From: [Leptolyngbya] sp. JSC-1
Lineage (GTDB): Bacteria; Cyanobacteriota; Cyanobacteriia; Elainellales; Elainellaceae
Direction: 5' to 3'
DNA length: 64,000 bases
Assembly: GCA_000733415.1 (NCBI GenBank)
Contig: KL662191.1
Location: forward strand, 6,056,485 to 6,120,484
In this document: positions 27,214-36,330 of the stretch, piece by piece
Layout: each line of letters opens with the position of its first letter
Position numbering within the stretch: the first letter of the stretch is position 1
Translations under genes and position numbers: made by a program
Notes under the pieces: model-generated
What the model was told of the DNA's origin: nothing
The model's input: only the letters and a program-made list of their open reading frames with translations
Database searches by the model: none

Positions 27214-27854
27214 TATTGTGTTCCTTTGCGAGCATGTACAACCTGCAAACTTCCTCCAGCATAAAGGGTCCGATCAGCTTCCTGAAAACCCACTCTTGCT
27301 GATAAATCCAACAAATCAGTTTTGATGAATTGCCAAGCTGTCTCGGTCTCAAACAATAGCAAAAATAGATTTAATCCTAAGCTATATAACCAATTCACCG
27401 GAACATAAAAATCAATCAGTGTGAAAACGCCTCCTGGTTTCAGCACCCGATGCACTTCCTGCATAATTCGCCATAGCTGAACCGGACGCATTTCGTGCAA
27501 ACCAAGGCTGACGTGGACCAGATCAAATTGCTGATCCTCAAACGGCATAGCTTCTGCCCAACCTCTGACATACTTGGCTTCAGGCACATTTTGGTTAGCG
27601 CGTTCAATTGCAATCGGTGAAGCATCAAACCCAATGACATGGGCAGAGCGTGTCACTAAAAACCGCGTGGCCTGACCATCGCCGCAACACAAATCCAGGA
27701 GGTGCAGATCGGGGGTAATTTCTAATCCGTCTAGAGCCAACTGACGAAATTTGATTTCTCCTCCCACCGTAAGGGCTGCCAATCGAATCACCCCATCATA
27801 AAACCAAGGGTAGCGATAGCTCCACTCTCTAAGAATTGTTGCCACAATTGACAA
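27213..27854 (-). CDS. Class I SAM-dependent methyltransferase
   Basis: 213 residues. SAM-binding motif I is LLDLCCGDGQATRFL, followed by VIGFDASPIAIERA (acidic ribose-binding residue), FEDQQFDLVHVSLGLHEM and VLKPGGVFTLIDFY. It resembles the UbiE/COQ5-like group but the substrate is unknown. A hydrophobic stretch (VNWLYSLGLNLFLLLF) could contact the membrane, which fits the two small genes coupled to it downstream. Confidence 0.82.
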   Translation of the reverse strand: MSIVATILREWSYRYPWFYDGVIRLAALTVGGEIKFRQLALDGLEITPDLHLLDLCCGDGQATRFLVTRSAHVIGFDASPIAIERANQNVPEAKYVRGWAEAMPFEDQQFDLVHVSLGLHEMRPVQLWRIMQEVHRVLKPGGVFTLIDFYVPVNWLYSLGLNLFLLLFETETAWQFIKTDLLDLSARVGFQEADRTLYAGGSLQVVHARKGTQ

Positions 27855-27937
27855 ATCCTAGTGATTCTATGTATTTATAACCAACTTTAAGGCTTTTCCC
27901 AACTTTCTGTTCAGGGGGGGCAAGGTATTTCCTGCTT

Positions 27938-29155
27938 TTATGACAAATTGTTCTCCGGTTGAGGTGCTTGCAAATTGCTGCGGCTGAGGGCTGTTTTTAC
28001 CGCTTGCTGCTGGTCGCGCAGGGTAATCCAGCGATGGTAAGTCCGGTTATGAATCGCCACCGAGTGCCCCATCATGCGAGCAGCCACCGCATCGGGAAGG
28101 TCGAAATGGATTGTTCGGACTGCCCAAGCATGGCGCAAATCGTAGGGCGAGAACGGAATTTGATAGCGGCGAAACTGACAGTTAACCTGTTGCCCAATCC
28201 GCCGCAGCGTGGTTTGGCTCAGGTCAGTATTGAGTGCGGGTAGAGTTACCTGCCGTAAATTGAATTGCTCAACCCATTCTGGATAAAACGGCCAAACAGC
28301 ATGACTGCCGGTCTTGCTGGTCTCTAGCACTTCAATCACCGCCTCAGATTGACCCGACACCAGCTCGCTGTAGTCACAGAAAAATACCTCGTGATTCCTC
28401 AAGCCATAGGTTGCCATGATGCCGTAGACAAATTGCCAGGCTGGGTTGGGAATTTTACCAAAGGCTGCGACAATTTCTTGATCGGAAGGCAAGCGGCGGG
28501 TTTTGGTCTGGCTGGGGCCATAGGTGCCCCAATAGGTTTTGAGCGGAATTGGCAATTCCAGATGCAAAAACTCGGCTAAACCACTCAAGGCGGTGCAGCA
28601 AATCTGCCGACTGCGGCTGTTGGGGCGGGTCGCCTGCACAGTGGCATAGATCGCTTCTGGCAGACTGAGGTGGGGACGAGCTTGGGCAATCTCTTCTAGT
28701 TTGCGCAGATAAGGAGCATAGGCTGCGTCCCAAGTCGTTTGGCGTGATGCTGCTTGGGCAAAGCCGGAACCATCTCGCAGAAAACTTTGCTGAAAGGCTG
28801 CCAGTTTCTCGGCCAAGTCCATTTGATGCAGGTGGCCTCCAGCCACAGGTAAATACTGCCGCCAGTCAAAGCAGTTTTGAATCAACTGGGCCGCAATCAC
28901 TTTGGCTTCCTGTTCGGCTTGCTTCAGGCCAGCGGCAGTGGCTGGTAAGTTAAGGCTGATGCGCTGCTGATGGGGCCGTAGCCGATCACTCCCTGGTCGA
29001 GGCGGCAGAGTTCCCCGCAGACTTAGCTTTTGCCCGCGTCGTTCAACCTGGAGGCCAAGTTGGGCGACCTTTAAGCGGTGATTCACCTTGGCAATCTGGT
29101 CGTCAATACTGGTTGTGGCAGTTGGACTGGTAGGTTGGCCAGGGGATTTAGGCAT
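27938..29155 (-). CDS. Tyrosine recombinase (site-specific integrase)
   Basis: 405 residues. The N-terminal half is basic and Gln-rich and should bind DNA. The C-terminal catalytic domain has Arg in TYGLRNHE (about 251), Lys in TSKTGSH, Arg-His in SPYDLRHAWAV (about 338), His in MMGHS (about 362) and the candidate nucleophile Tyr in RTYHRW (about 371). The first His of the usual HxLRH box is Tyr here. No phage or plasmid genes, tRNA or att-like repeats lie next to it, so it may be a resident chromosomal recombinase instead of the marker of an island. Confidence 0.82.
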   Translation of the reverse strand: MPKSPGQPTSPTATTSIDDQIAKVNHRLKVAQLGLQVERRGQKLSLRGTLPPRPGSDRLRPHQQRISLNLPATAAGLKQAEQEAKVIAAQLIQNCFDWRQYLPVAGGHLHQMDLAEKLAAFQQSFLRDGSGFAQAASRQTTWDAAYAPYLRKLEEIAQARPHLSLPEAIYATVQATRPNSRSRQICCTALSGLAEFLHLELPIPLKTYWGTYGPSQTKTRRLPSDQEIVAAFGKIPNPAWQFVYGIMATYGLRNHEVFFCDYSELVSGQSEAVIEVLETSKTGSHAVWPFYPEWVEQFNLRQVTLPALNTDLSQTTLRRIGQQVNCQFRRYQIPFSPYDLRHAWAVRTIHFDLPDAVAARMMGHSVAIHNRTYHRWITLRDQQQAVKTALSRSNLQAPQPENNLS

Positions 29156-29500
29156 GCCTATTCACTGAGACGGATCGCTTTTTATTCAGGCGCTCGAAAG
29201 CAGATTAGGGGAAAGAAAAACCTGGTAACGCAGGAGAAGATCATTTTAACGATTGCTAAAGATTGCTTTTGCGGGCAGTCAACCCCAAGAATGGATTCAA
29301 GAATTGATATTAAGGCAGATTATAAAGAATTGCGCCTTTCTAATTTTTGAGCGGAGAAGCACACGCAGCAAAAGCTTCAGAAGAAGGCATGCATTTTAGT
29401 GTGAATTTCAGTAAAGTGAAATCTGAGACAAACGCTGAAACAGGCAGAGTTTATTGTTAAAATCGGTAACAAATATTAAGGGCAAGGAACTGGAATTACT
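29156..29500. other. 345-bp intergenic region between integrase gene and hemH
   Basis: Divergent promoters are expected here. No gene is convincing; an open frame at 29078-29350 mostly lies over the integrase gene. The hemH side contains an AT-rich stretch (TTATTGTTAAAATCGG, about 29451) that could be a -10 region, and GGCAAGGAAC about 10-20 bp before the hemH start as a weak ribosome site. Confidence 0.4.
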
Positions 29501-30664
29501 ATGGGTCGTGTTGGCGTCTTATTACTCAACCTGGGTGGACCAGACCAGCTTGAAGATGTTCGCCCTTTTCTCTTCAATTTATTCTCTGACCCAGAAATCA
29601 TTCGGCTGCCCTTTGCCTGGCTGCAAAAGCCGCTGGCTTGGCTGATTTCTACCAGTCGTGCCAAGAAATCGCAGGAGAACTATAAGCTGATTGGCGGCGG
29701 TTCACCCCTGCGTCGGATTACCGAAGAGCAAGCTCAAGCCCTCCAGGCAGTTCTACGCGAACGGGGACAGGATGCTCAAGTCTATATCGGTATGCGCTAC
29801 TGGCATCCATTTACCGAAGAAGCCATTGCCCGAATCAAGCGAGACGGTATTGAGCGGCTGGTGATTTTGCCTCTCTATCCGCAGTTTTCCATTAGCACTA
29901 GCGGTTCCAGCTTTCGGCTGTTAGAAAAACTCTGGCAGGAAGACCCGACCCTGCAAAAAATTGACTATACGGTGATTCCCTCTTGGTACAAGCAGTCTGG
30001 CTACCTCAAAGCGATGGCCCAGCTAATTGCCCAAGAGTTAGACCAGCTTGCCAATCCAGACGAGGCTCATATTTTCTTTAGCGCCCACGGCGTGCCATTG
30101 AGCTATGTAGAGGAGGCGGGTGATCCCTATCAGCAGGAAATCGAAGAGTGCACGGAGCTGATTATGCGGACCCTGAATCGCCCTAACCCTTATACCCTGG
30201 CCTATCAGAGCCGTGTGGGTCCGGTCGAGTGGCTGAAGCCCTATACCGAGGAGGCCATCCCGGAACTGGCCGAACAAGGCGTGCAAACCCTGGTTGTGGT
30301 GCCGGTCAGCTTTGTCTCGGAGCACATTGAAACTCTGGAAGAGATTGATATCGAGTATCGCGAACTTGCAGAAACTTCTGGTATTCACCATTTCCAACGG
30401 GTGCCCGCTCTCAATACCCATCCGGTGTTTATCAACGATCTGGCTGAGATGGTGCTCAATGCGATGCACTCTCCCAGTCTGAAGCTGGATGAGGTGCCCC
30501 AGATGCGAAAGCAGGTGAAGATGTATCCCCAGGAACGCTGGGAATGGGGTCTGACAACTTCGGCTGAGGTTTGGAACGGGCGGATTGCCATGATTGGTTT
30601 CATTGCTTTGCTGATTGAGCTGATCAGCGGACATGGCCCCCTGCATTTCGTAGGTCTGCTGTAG
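29501..30664 (+). CDS. hemH: Ferrochelatase with C-terminal chlorophyll-binding helix
   Basis: 387 residues. It inserts Fe2+ into protoporphyrin IX, the last step of heme synthesis. Catalytic features: GVLLLNLGGPDQLEDVRPFL at the start, FSAHGVPLSYVEEAGDPY (metal/porphyrin His) and PVSFVSEHIETLEEID (acidic partner). After the catalytic domain a short linker leads to a light-harvesting-like helix with the chlorophyll-binding pattern ExxNxRxxM (EVWNGRIAMIGF). This HLIP-type tail is characteristic of cyanobacterial and plastid ferrochelatases and anchors the enzyme in the thylakoid. Confidence 0.97.
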   Translation: MGRVGVLLLNLGGPDQLEDVRPFLFNLFSDPEIIRLPFAWLQKPLAWLISTSRAKKSQENYKLIGGGSPLRRITEEQAQALQAVLRERGQDAQVYIGMRYWHPFTEEAIARIKRDGIERLVILPLYPQFSISTSGSSFRLLEKLWQEDPTLQKIDYTVIPSWYKQSGYLKAMAQLIAQELDQLANPDEAHIFFSAHGVPLSYVEEAGDPYQQEIEECTELIMRTLNRPNPYTLAYQSRVGPVEWLKPYTEEAIPELAEQGVQTLVVVPVSFVSEHIETLEEIDIEYRELAETSGIHHFQRVPALNTHPVFINDLAEMVLNAMHSPSLKLDEVPQMRKQVKMYPQERWEWGLTTSAEVWNGRIAMIGFIALLIELISGHGPLHFVGLL

Positions 30665-30760
30665 TGCTCGCCATGCTTTAGTTCTAGGTTCGTTCTAGAC
30701 TGGCTTAGTTGAAGCGGTTCCTCATCTGGAGCGCAAATCTGAAGCGCAAATTGCTAGATA

Positions 30761-31633
30761 TCAGGCAGGCAACAGGGGCAACAGCAGCGTGACAAAGTAG
30801 TACACCAACGGCGCAATGAAGACATAACTGTCGGTGCGGTCAAGAATTCCGCCATGACCAGGAATTAACTGACCTGAATCCTTAACCCCAGCATCGCGTT
30901 TCATCATCGACTCAGTTAGATCACCCAAAAGGCTGGCAATACCGATTAACAATCCAAGCGCCATGCCGCTTAACGGTGACCCAGCCCAACCCAAGTACCA
31001 GGAGCCAACGGTCGCTACCGCAATGCTGCCCAAAACGCCGAAAATTGCACCTTCAACGGTTTTTTTAGGGCTGATATCCGTCAGGCGAGTTTTGCCAAAT
31101 AGCTTACCGAAAATGTAGGCCCCAATATCAGCCGCCCAGATACAGGCGAAGGCAAGTAGAGTCACCGTCAAGCCAGGAGGCAATAACTGGGGATGGGGCA
31201 GGGGAAATTCTGGTAAATAACCACCCAGGGGCAAATTGCTTGCTTCTGGGCTACCCAAATTCCGCAGCCGTACCCAGTAGCTGGGTAAATAGCCGCCGTA
31301 GAATAGGCCCAAGATTGAGGAGGAGATATCAGCAATCGTGGCCAGCTTGGGCTGAAACAACAGGTAGAAACAAATCAACGTTCCAGCTACTGGCATCACG
31401 GCATCGACTAAATTGGGAGCTAGATTGGCTGTAATCAGCAAAATCAGACTCACTACAATAGTGGTTTTAGCGGCCGGAGCAATTCCAGTTGCACGAACTA
31501 AATCAAAGTACTCGTGCAGCCCCAAATAGACAATCACGCCAAAACCAACCGTAAAATACCAACCACCCAAAACAATCATCCCCAGAGCAAGGACGATAGC
31601 AACAATAGCACTGAGGATTCGCGATAACGGCAT
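30761..31633 (-). CDS. cdsA: Phosphatidate cytidylyltransferase (CDP-diglyceride synthase)
   Basis: 290 residues with about eight membrane helices. The family signature near the C-terminus is complete: MMKRDAGVKDSGQLIPGHGG followed by ILDRTDS. The enzyme makes CDP-diacylglycerol from phosphatidic acid and CTP, feeding phosphatidylglycerol synthesis. It is convergent with hemH, with a 96-bp gap. Confidence 0.95.
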   Translation of the reverse strand: MPLSRILSAIVAIVLALGMIVLGGWYFTVGFGVIVYLGLHEYFDLVRATGIAPAAKTTIVVSLILLITANLAPNLVDAVMPVAGTLICFYLLFQPKLATIADISSSILGLFYGGYLPSYWVRLRNLGSPEASNLPLGGYLPEFPLPHPQLLPPGLTVTLLAFACIWAADIGAYIFGKLFGKTRLTDISPKKTVEGAIFGVLGSIAVATVGSWYLGWAGSPLSGMALGLLIGIASLLGDLTESMMKRDAGVKDSGQLIPGHGGILDRTDSYVFIAPLVYYFVTLLLPLLPA

Positions 31634-31956
31634 AGGGAATAAATTGACAATAGACTGACCTGAACTGAAGTAATGGATGATCTCTCATGCCTTTTCAGAC
31701 AGCCTCTTAAATTCAGGTTAAGAATCACTCTGGCATAAATCGACCAATTTTTAGCGATTTGGATTCTGCATTACCAGAACGAGAGGGTCAATTTTCAACT
31801 GAATTCTTGCTCTGAATAAATTCAGTCTTCATTGCTCTCATTGCTTCAACCACATGAATTCAGACGGTGTCTTGGCAGATTGCACCCACTGGAAACCTGT
31901 GGCTATGCTCATGGCAAATTTAACCTACAACCCCGATCTGGCCCAACACAATCTCC
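31634..31956. other. 323-bp gap upstream of cdsA
   Basis: No gene is seen. It holds the cdsA promoter region and the 3' flank of cbiT. A perfect 7-bp inverted repeat (CTGAATT at 31799-31805 with AATTCAG at 31819-31825) is present; its spacing of 13 bp would fit a regulator site or a weak hairpin. Confidence 0.35.
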
Positions 31957-32559
31957 CTATTCTAATTTTTCTCCACTAAGGATATATATGGGATCTACGG
32001 CTGCAAACACCTGGTGGTTGCCGCGAGTTTCCAGGCGGTTGATGGCCGACTGTACCACCTCAACATTACGGGCCTGAACTTCTGCCAGACTCTCAGAGAT
32101 GGCGTATAGCGTTTCAAAATTAGTAGCCGTTGCGACGATCCGCCCTTGGGGTTTTAACCGCTGCCATGCTGCTTGCAGAATAGTCTTGATCGCTCGCCCA
32201 CCTTCGATACAAATACGGTCGGGGGCTGCTTTTAACTGCTGAAGACAGTCAGGCGCACTTCCTTCCAAGATCTCGACATTCTCCACGCCAAAGCGGTCGC
32301 AGTTGCGACGAATCAAACTGGCTACCTCTTCATCTCGCTCAATGGCGACAATTTTGCCTTGGGGACAGAGCAATCCTGCTTCTACTGGAATGGTGCCCGT
32401 TCCCGCACCGATATCCCAAACTACCGAGTCAACCAGCAGCCGCATTTGGGCCAGTAGCAGCAGTCGAATCTCGCGTTGGCTCAGCGGAATACCAGGCAGG
32501 CGCTCAAACAAATGGTCAGGAATGCCGGGGGTGACATAGGGCCAGAGAGCAGATGACAT
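31957..32559 (-). CDS. cbiT: Precorrin-6B methylase CbiT-type (cobalamin pathway)
   Basis: 200 residues. SAM-binding motif VWDIGAGTGTIPVEAGLL, then GKIVAIERDEEVASLIRRNC, and the CbiT/CobL-specific beginning of the second half, DRICIEGGRAIKTILQAAW. It methylates C15 and decarboxylates the acetate side chain in corrin synthesis. It lies 59 bp after the decarboxylase gene on the same strand. The CbiE partner is not in the window. Confidence 0.85.
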   Translation of the reverse strand: MSSALWPYVTPGIPDHLFERLPGIPLSQREIRLLLLAQMRLLVDSVVWDIGAGTGTIPVEAGLLCPQGKIVAIERDEEVASLIRRNCDRFGVENVEILEGSAPDCLQQLKAAPDRICIEGGRAIKTILQAAWQRLKPQGRIVATATNFETLYAISESLAEVQARNVEVVQSAINRLETRGNHQVFAAVDPIYILSGEKLE

Positions 32560-32618
32560 AACGGCAAAGAGGATGAACAGGTCAGAAGGTCGATATAGCG
32601 GATCACTTGCTGATTAAA

Positions 32619-34104
32619 TCATTGTTTCCCCGTTTCATCATTACTCGTTTGACGGATCACTCTTAGGGTATCGAGCGTGGGGTCAGCACAACCACTCAGG
32701 ATACCGCCACTGGCTAAAATCTGCCTCAGGTAAGCAACCGCCTCAGCTGTAATTAATTCTCCTGGCAGCAAAACCGGAATACCGGGCGGATAGGGACAGA
32801 TCAATTCGGCGCTGATCTGATAAATTGCCTGTTCTGTGGGTAGGACGAGGGTGGGGGAGAAGAAGGCGGCACGGGGAGAGATGGTGGGGGGTGGGGGGAG
32901 AGGGGTGGGGGGTGGGGGGAGGAGGGGTGGGGTGGGGAGAGGTGGTGGCTAGGGATTGGCAGGCTTGGATGAGGTGAGCGATGTCGGCTGGGGTGTTACC
33001 AGGGGTGAGGATGAAGGTGAGTGTATTTAGCCCTGGCAGTTCGGCGGTGACATTCAGGCTTTGGTGTAGGATTTCGTCGGCTTGGAAGCCGGTTAGTCCC
33101 AATCCGGTAACATCAATCGTGAGACGGGTGGGATCGAGCTGGTAGGGGCTGGTGGGTGATTGGCTAGAGGTGGTGAGTACGGCCAGTCCGGGAATTTGGC
33201 TGAGCTGAGTTCTGGCTTGGGCGGCGAGGTGGAGGGTTTGATCGAGGAGGACTTCGCCTGTGGTGGCCATCTGCTGACGGGCGGCATCGAGGGACGCTAG
33301 GAGCAAATAACTGGGGCTAGTAGACTGGACAAGCTGGAGGGCTTGGCTAATGCGGTTGCGGTCCAAACGGCTGCCTTGGACATGTAGCATGGCGGCTTGG
33401 GTTAGGGCAGACAGAGTTTTGTGAATCGATTGCACGGCGAGGTCAGCGCCACTGGCTAGGGCTGAGGGTGGCAAATCAGGATGGAAGGCTAAATGGGCGC
33501 CGTGGGCTTCATCGACAAGCAGAGGAATGTCGTACTGTTGAGTAATTTGGGCAATTGAGGCGATGTCGGCACAAATCCCGTGGTAGGTCGGCGAAACCAG
33601 CAGCACGGCTTTGGCATCGGGATGCTCGGCCAAGGCGGCTTGAATAGAGGCGGGAGAGGGGCAGAGAGCGATTTGCCAGTCTGGGTCATAATCGGGTTCC
33701 ACCCAAATCGGGATAGCTCCGGATAAAATCAGCGCTGAAATCAATGACTGATGGGCATTACGCGGCACGATCAGACGCTCTCCTGGGCAGCAGGTGGCTA
33801 ATACGGCAGTAGCAATCCCGCAGGTTGAGCCGTTGGCTAAAAACCAGGTTTGCTCAGCGCCAAAGGCAGCAGCAGCTAAGGCTTGGGCAGCTTGGATCAC
33901 GCCAGTCGGGGCAAATAGGTTATCGAGTTCGGGCAATTCGGGCAGGTCGGCTCGGAAGACCTGGGTTCCTAGTAGGTTGGCTAATGGCGCGGGGGCGCTT
34001 TGGCCCTGTTTGTGACCGGGTGTGTGGAAGGCAGCTCGCTGGCGGTTGGCTAGGGTTCGGAGGCAGTCGAGTAGGGGAGCCGCCTGTTGGTTGGCTGGGG
34101 TCAT
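32619..34104 (-). CDS. Orn/Lys/Arg decarboxylase-family PLP enzyme, frameshifted in a heptamer repeat
   Basis: The first frame runs from ATG 34104 through an intact PLP fold type I domain: AFHTPGHKQG, FLANGSTCGIATAVL, VSPTYHGICADI, LLVDEAHGAHLAF, and Lys in QSIHKTLSALTQAA. It then enters a C-rich repeat (32882-32945), leaves frame and ends at 32743. The true C-terminal domain continues in the next frame down to 32619: SPRAAFFSP, ICPYPPGIPVLLPGE, and ITAEAVAYLRQIL. The repeat therefore holds one base too many (mod 3). Loss of one 7-bp unit or gain of two would restore a single protein of about 490 residues. It is either a phase-variable gene, a pseudogene, or an assembly error in a difficult repeat. 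The substrate (arginine, lysine or ornithine) is not certain. Confidence 0.8.
32882..32945 (-). repeat. Heptamer (CCCCCCA)n-type repeat inside the decarboxylase gene
   Basis: On the coding strand the block contains two pairs of CCCCCCA units separated by CCCCTCT-like variants and flanked by CCCCA/CCCCT pieces. It encodes a Pro/His/Thr/Ser-rich linker between the PLP domain and the C-terminal domain. C-rich heptanucleotide repeats of this kind are the cyanobacterial STRR class; a second array, (CCCCCTA)n, is at 41114. Since 7 is not a multiple of 3, a change in copy number shifts the frame. Confidence 0.75.
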
Positions 34105-34194
34105 GGCAAAGGCGAAACGAAGTCGGCAATCCCCTATTTTGTAGCTCGGCTCAAACTTTCGCCAAAACTTTCGCCAAAAATCGCCGCTAAAAAT

Positions 34195-34223
34195 TTGACA
34201 AACCTCTCCTGGCTAAGCATAAT
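34195..34223 (+). promoter_or_regulatory. Sigma70-type promoter of tRNA-Asp
   Basis: TTGACA (34195-34200), a 17-bp spacer and CATAAT (34218-34223) give a near-consensus promoter. Transcription would begin near 34230, 12 bp before the mature tRNA. The upstream 34150-34180 contains a 12-bp tandem duplication of AACTTTCGCCAA. Confidence 0.8.
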
Positions 34224-34241
34224 AGAGATCGCGTCAATTGA

Positions 34242-34315
34242 GGGACCGTAGTTCAATTGGTTAGAGCACCGCCCTGTCACGGCGGAAGTTGCGGGTTCGA
34301 GCCCCGTCGGTCCCG
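34242..34315 (+). tRNA. tRNA-Asp (anticodon GTC)
   Basis: 74 nt. Acceptor stem GGGACCG/CGGTCCC pairs perfectly with discriminator G34315. The D-arm contains AGTTCAATTGGTTAGAGC, the anticodon loop CTGTCAC has GTC at 34276-34278 with a CCGCC/GGCGG stem, and the T-arm has GGTTCGAGCC. CCA is not encoded. It stands alone with its own promoter. Confidence 0.97.
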
Positions 34316-34363
34316 TCCAAAATTAGCCGAAATTAGCTAGATTACGGATTTGATTCTGAGATT

Positions 34364-36043
34364 TCAGCTTGGTTGGAGTAAGGTTCTGCGTCGGTAGGGA
34401 GCTAGTGTGTAGCCTGCGACCTCCGTTGGTTCACCGATTTTAACCAGACATTCGCCAAACTGCTCGGTTTCTTCGGGAAACTCTTCTAACCAAGAATTTT
34501 TGGCTAGGTAAATAGTCTGCGCATTCAGCACGCGCTCCACACACCGAAAGCAACGGCCACTAGGACGACGCACAGGCGGCTCCTCAACATTAAGGCAAAA
34601 CGTCTGACCATATTCGTCAAATTGGGTACAGCTCTGCAAGTGGGGATTGACGCTGCACAGTAAATAGGCAGTCCAGTGATTGCCAATGATGCCAACCGGC
34701 CCCAATCGCTGAATCTCCTGCAGCCGCACAACAGTGGGCTGAAACTGCTCTAACCCATACACGGACGCCGGTAAGGTAGCACTGCCCACCACAGTAACTA
34801 CTAACAAAATTGCCCAGAGGGGTTTGGCGGCTAGGCGGGGAATGCCTTCGGTAAACAATAGGGCGGCAACCCAACCCAGAATGTAGAGCGGCACAAAGTA
34901 GCGCTTACCGGAGCCATTGTCGATTGAGTTGATGTAAACCCACTGGGACCATAAGATAGCGATCAACCCGAGCACGACATTTGCCACCAGCACCCCCAAC
35001 CAAGGAGACAGCGCTAACCGAGGCAGGGGATATTTTCTCAGCCAAGCCTGGAGTAACCAAACTAAGCCATAGACCGCTAAAAAGGTGGCTGCACAGGCCC
35101 AGAAAGCGACAATCGACCCTATCCAAATGTTTTGTAAGCGGTCGCTTTGCAGTGCTAAGGCTTGAATGGTCGGCTGGCTGAATAGGTCGAACAGGGCTTT
35201 AGCTTGTTCCCAATTGTTGACTTGCAGCAGTGGCTCATTCGATGGAGCAGCGTGTTGCTTAGCATAGCGAATGAATTCAACCCCATAGCGCGAGGTGAGT
35301 AAGATAGTGCCAGCCTCCAGCGCTAGCAGCGCAATCACCAGCAGAATATTCCATGACCGAGAAAGCCTCGGTAGGACCGGCGTCACTGGAGCAGTCCAGA
35401 TGCGGTACAGCATTCCACCAACGGCCAAGACACCGATTAGCGCCATCGAAATCATGCTGAAATCTGAAGCCCAGTAGCTGATAAACAAACAGGCCACCGC
35501 CGCCGCAATCATTAGATGGCGTAGCCCCAGGCGCAACAATCCGGGGGGGTGGGGCAGTTTTGTAATCAGCGCCATTGCCAGTCCTAGAAAGGCAAGCTGA
35601 GCCGAGTAGGGATGCCCCAGCATCAGTAGAAAGGCAAAGGGATGGGGTGGCAAAAACCAAACGAGGGCAAATAAAATTCTGGCTAAATTCGTTTTGAAAA
35701 TCGCAGCAAAAGCTAAATAACCGATGCCTAGGACAAAGTATTGCGCATAGGAAACGGCTTCAATTGGAGAAAGGCGGCTATGTTGCAGTAGAACATTGCC
35801 CAACACCGGTAGAATACTGCCACCGCGCTGCTGCCCCCAGTAATACAGATCGGCTGGCAACTGCAAATCTGCCGTCATCAAAACATGAATCGCCTGATCT
35901 GCATCAAAATCTACCGCCAGGAATCCAGCGTAGGCATGGAATGAAATCCAGAAGGCAATTGCTGCTACCGCCAGGGCAAGCGCCTTCATGAACAGATTAT
36001 GCTGCCAAATAAAGCGGAAAATCGCTTGAATTTTGTTTAACAT
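34364..36043 (-). CDS. Polytopic membrane protein, possibly glycosyltransferase-like, unknown function
   Basis: 559 residues with about ten membrane helices from residue 20 to about 430 and a C-terminal soluble part of about 120 residues. The first extracytoplasmic loop holds acidic FLAVDFDADQAIHVLMTADL, reminiscent of the catalytic loop of GT-C transferases, and a later loop carries VYINSIDNGSGKRYFVPLYI. The soluble tail has a Cys cluster (CSVNPHLQSC, CLNVEE, CFRCVE). I do not recognise a named family. Divergent from the PstS-phosphorylase fusion gene (287-bp gap with no gene). Confidence 0.6.
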   Translation of the reverse strand: MLNKIQAIFRFIWQHNLFMKALALAVAAIAFWISFHAYAGFLAVDFDADQAIHVLMTADLQLPADLYYWGQQRGGSILPVLGNVLLQHSRLSPIEAVSYAQYFVLGIGYLAFAAIFKTNLARILFALVWFLPPHPFAFLLMLGHPYSAQLAFLGLAMALITKLPHPPGLLRLGLRHLMIAAAVACLFISYWASDFSMISMALIGVLAVGGMLYRIWTAPVTPVLPRLSRSWNILLVIALLALEAGTILLTSRYGVEFIRYAKQHAAPSNEPLLQVNNWEQAKALFDLFSQPTIQALALQSDRLQNIWIGSIVAFWACAATFLAVYGLVWLLQAWLRKYPLPRLALSPWLGVLVANVVLGLIAILWSQWVYINSIDNGSGKRYFVPLYILGWVAALLFTEGIPRLAAKPLWAILLVVTVVGSATLPASVYGLEQFQPTVVRLQEIQRLGPVGIIGNHWTAYLLCSVNPHLQSCTQFDEYGQTFCLNVEEPPVRRPSGRCFRCVERVLNAQTIYLAKNSWLEEFPEETEQFGECLVKIGEPTEVAGYTLAPYRRRTLLQPS

Positions 36044-36330
36044 GCAGATGATGCTGGATTGTCTCAGGATGGTCTCAGGCAGTTGCGGTTCTAAGCTTGG
36101 GGCTAAGCTCCGGTGCTAAAAGCATTTATTTTTAGCACAACCATCTGATTCCAGCACTTAATTTCAGCAAATCTAGCTGCATTCACTTGTAATCTGCTGA
36201 ATCAACCCGCTGGTTCCCGCTCAATAAGGTATAGAGCAAAACTTCCTTTTCTCAGAGTTTCTGAGAGTATCGCTAGCGGTCTGATTATGCCTCTACCTCG
36301 TGCAAACCTGACACATTTTGGTATTTTTCT

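Noticed and set aside
29156..29500. Island attachment site next to the integrase
   Set aside because: No direct repeat pair or tRNA end is seen near the gene; the only tRNA (34242) is intact with no downstream partial copy noticed.
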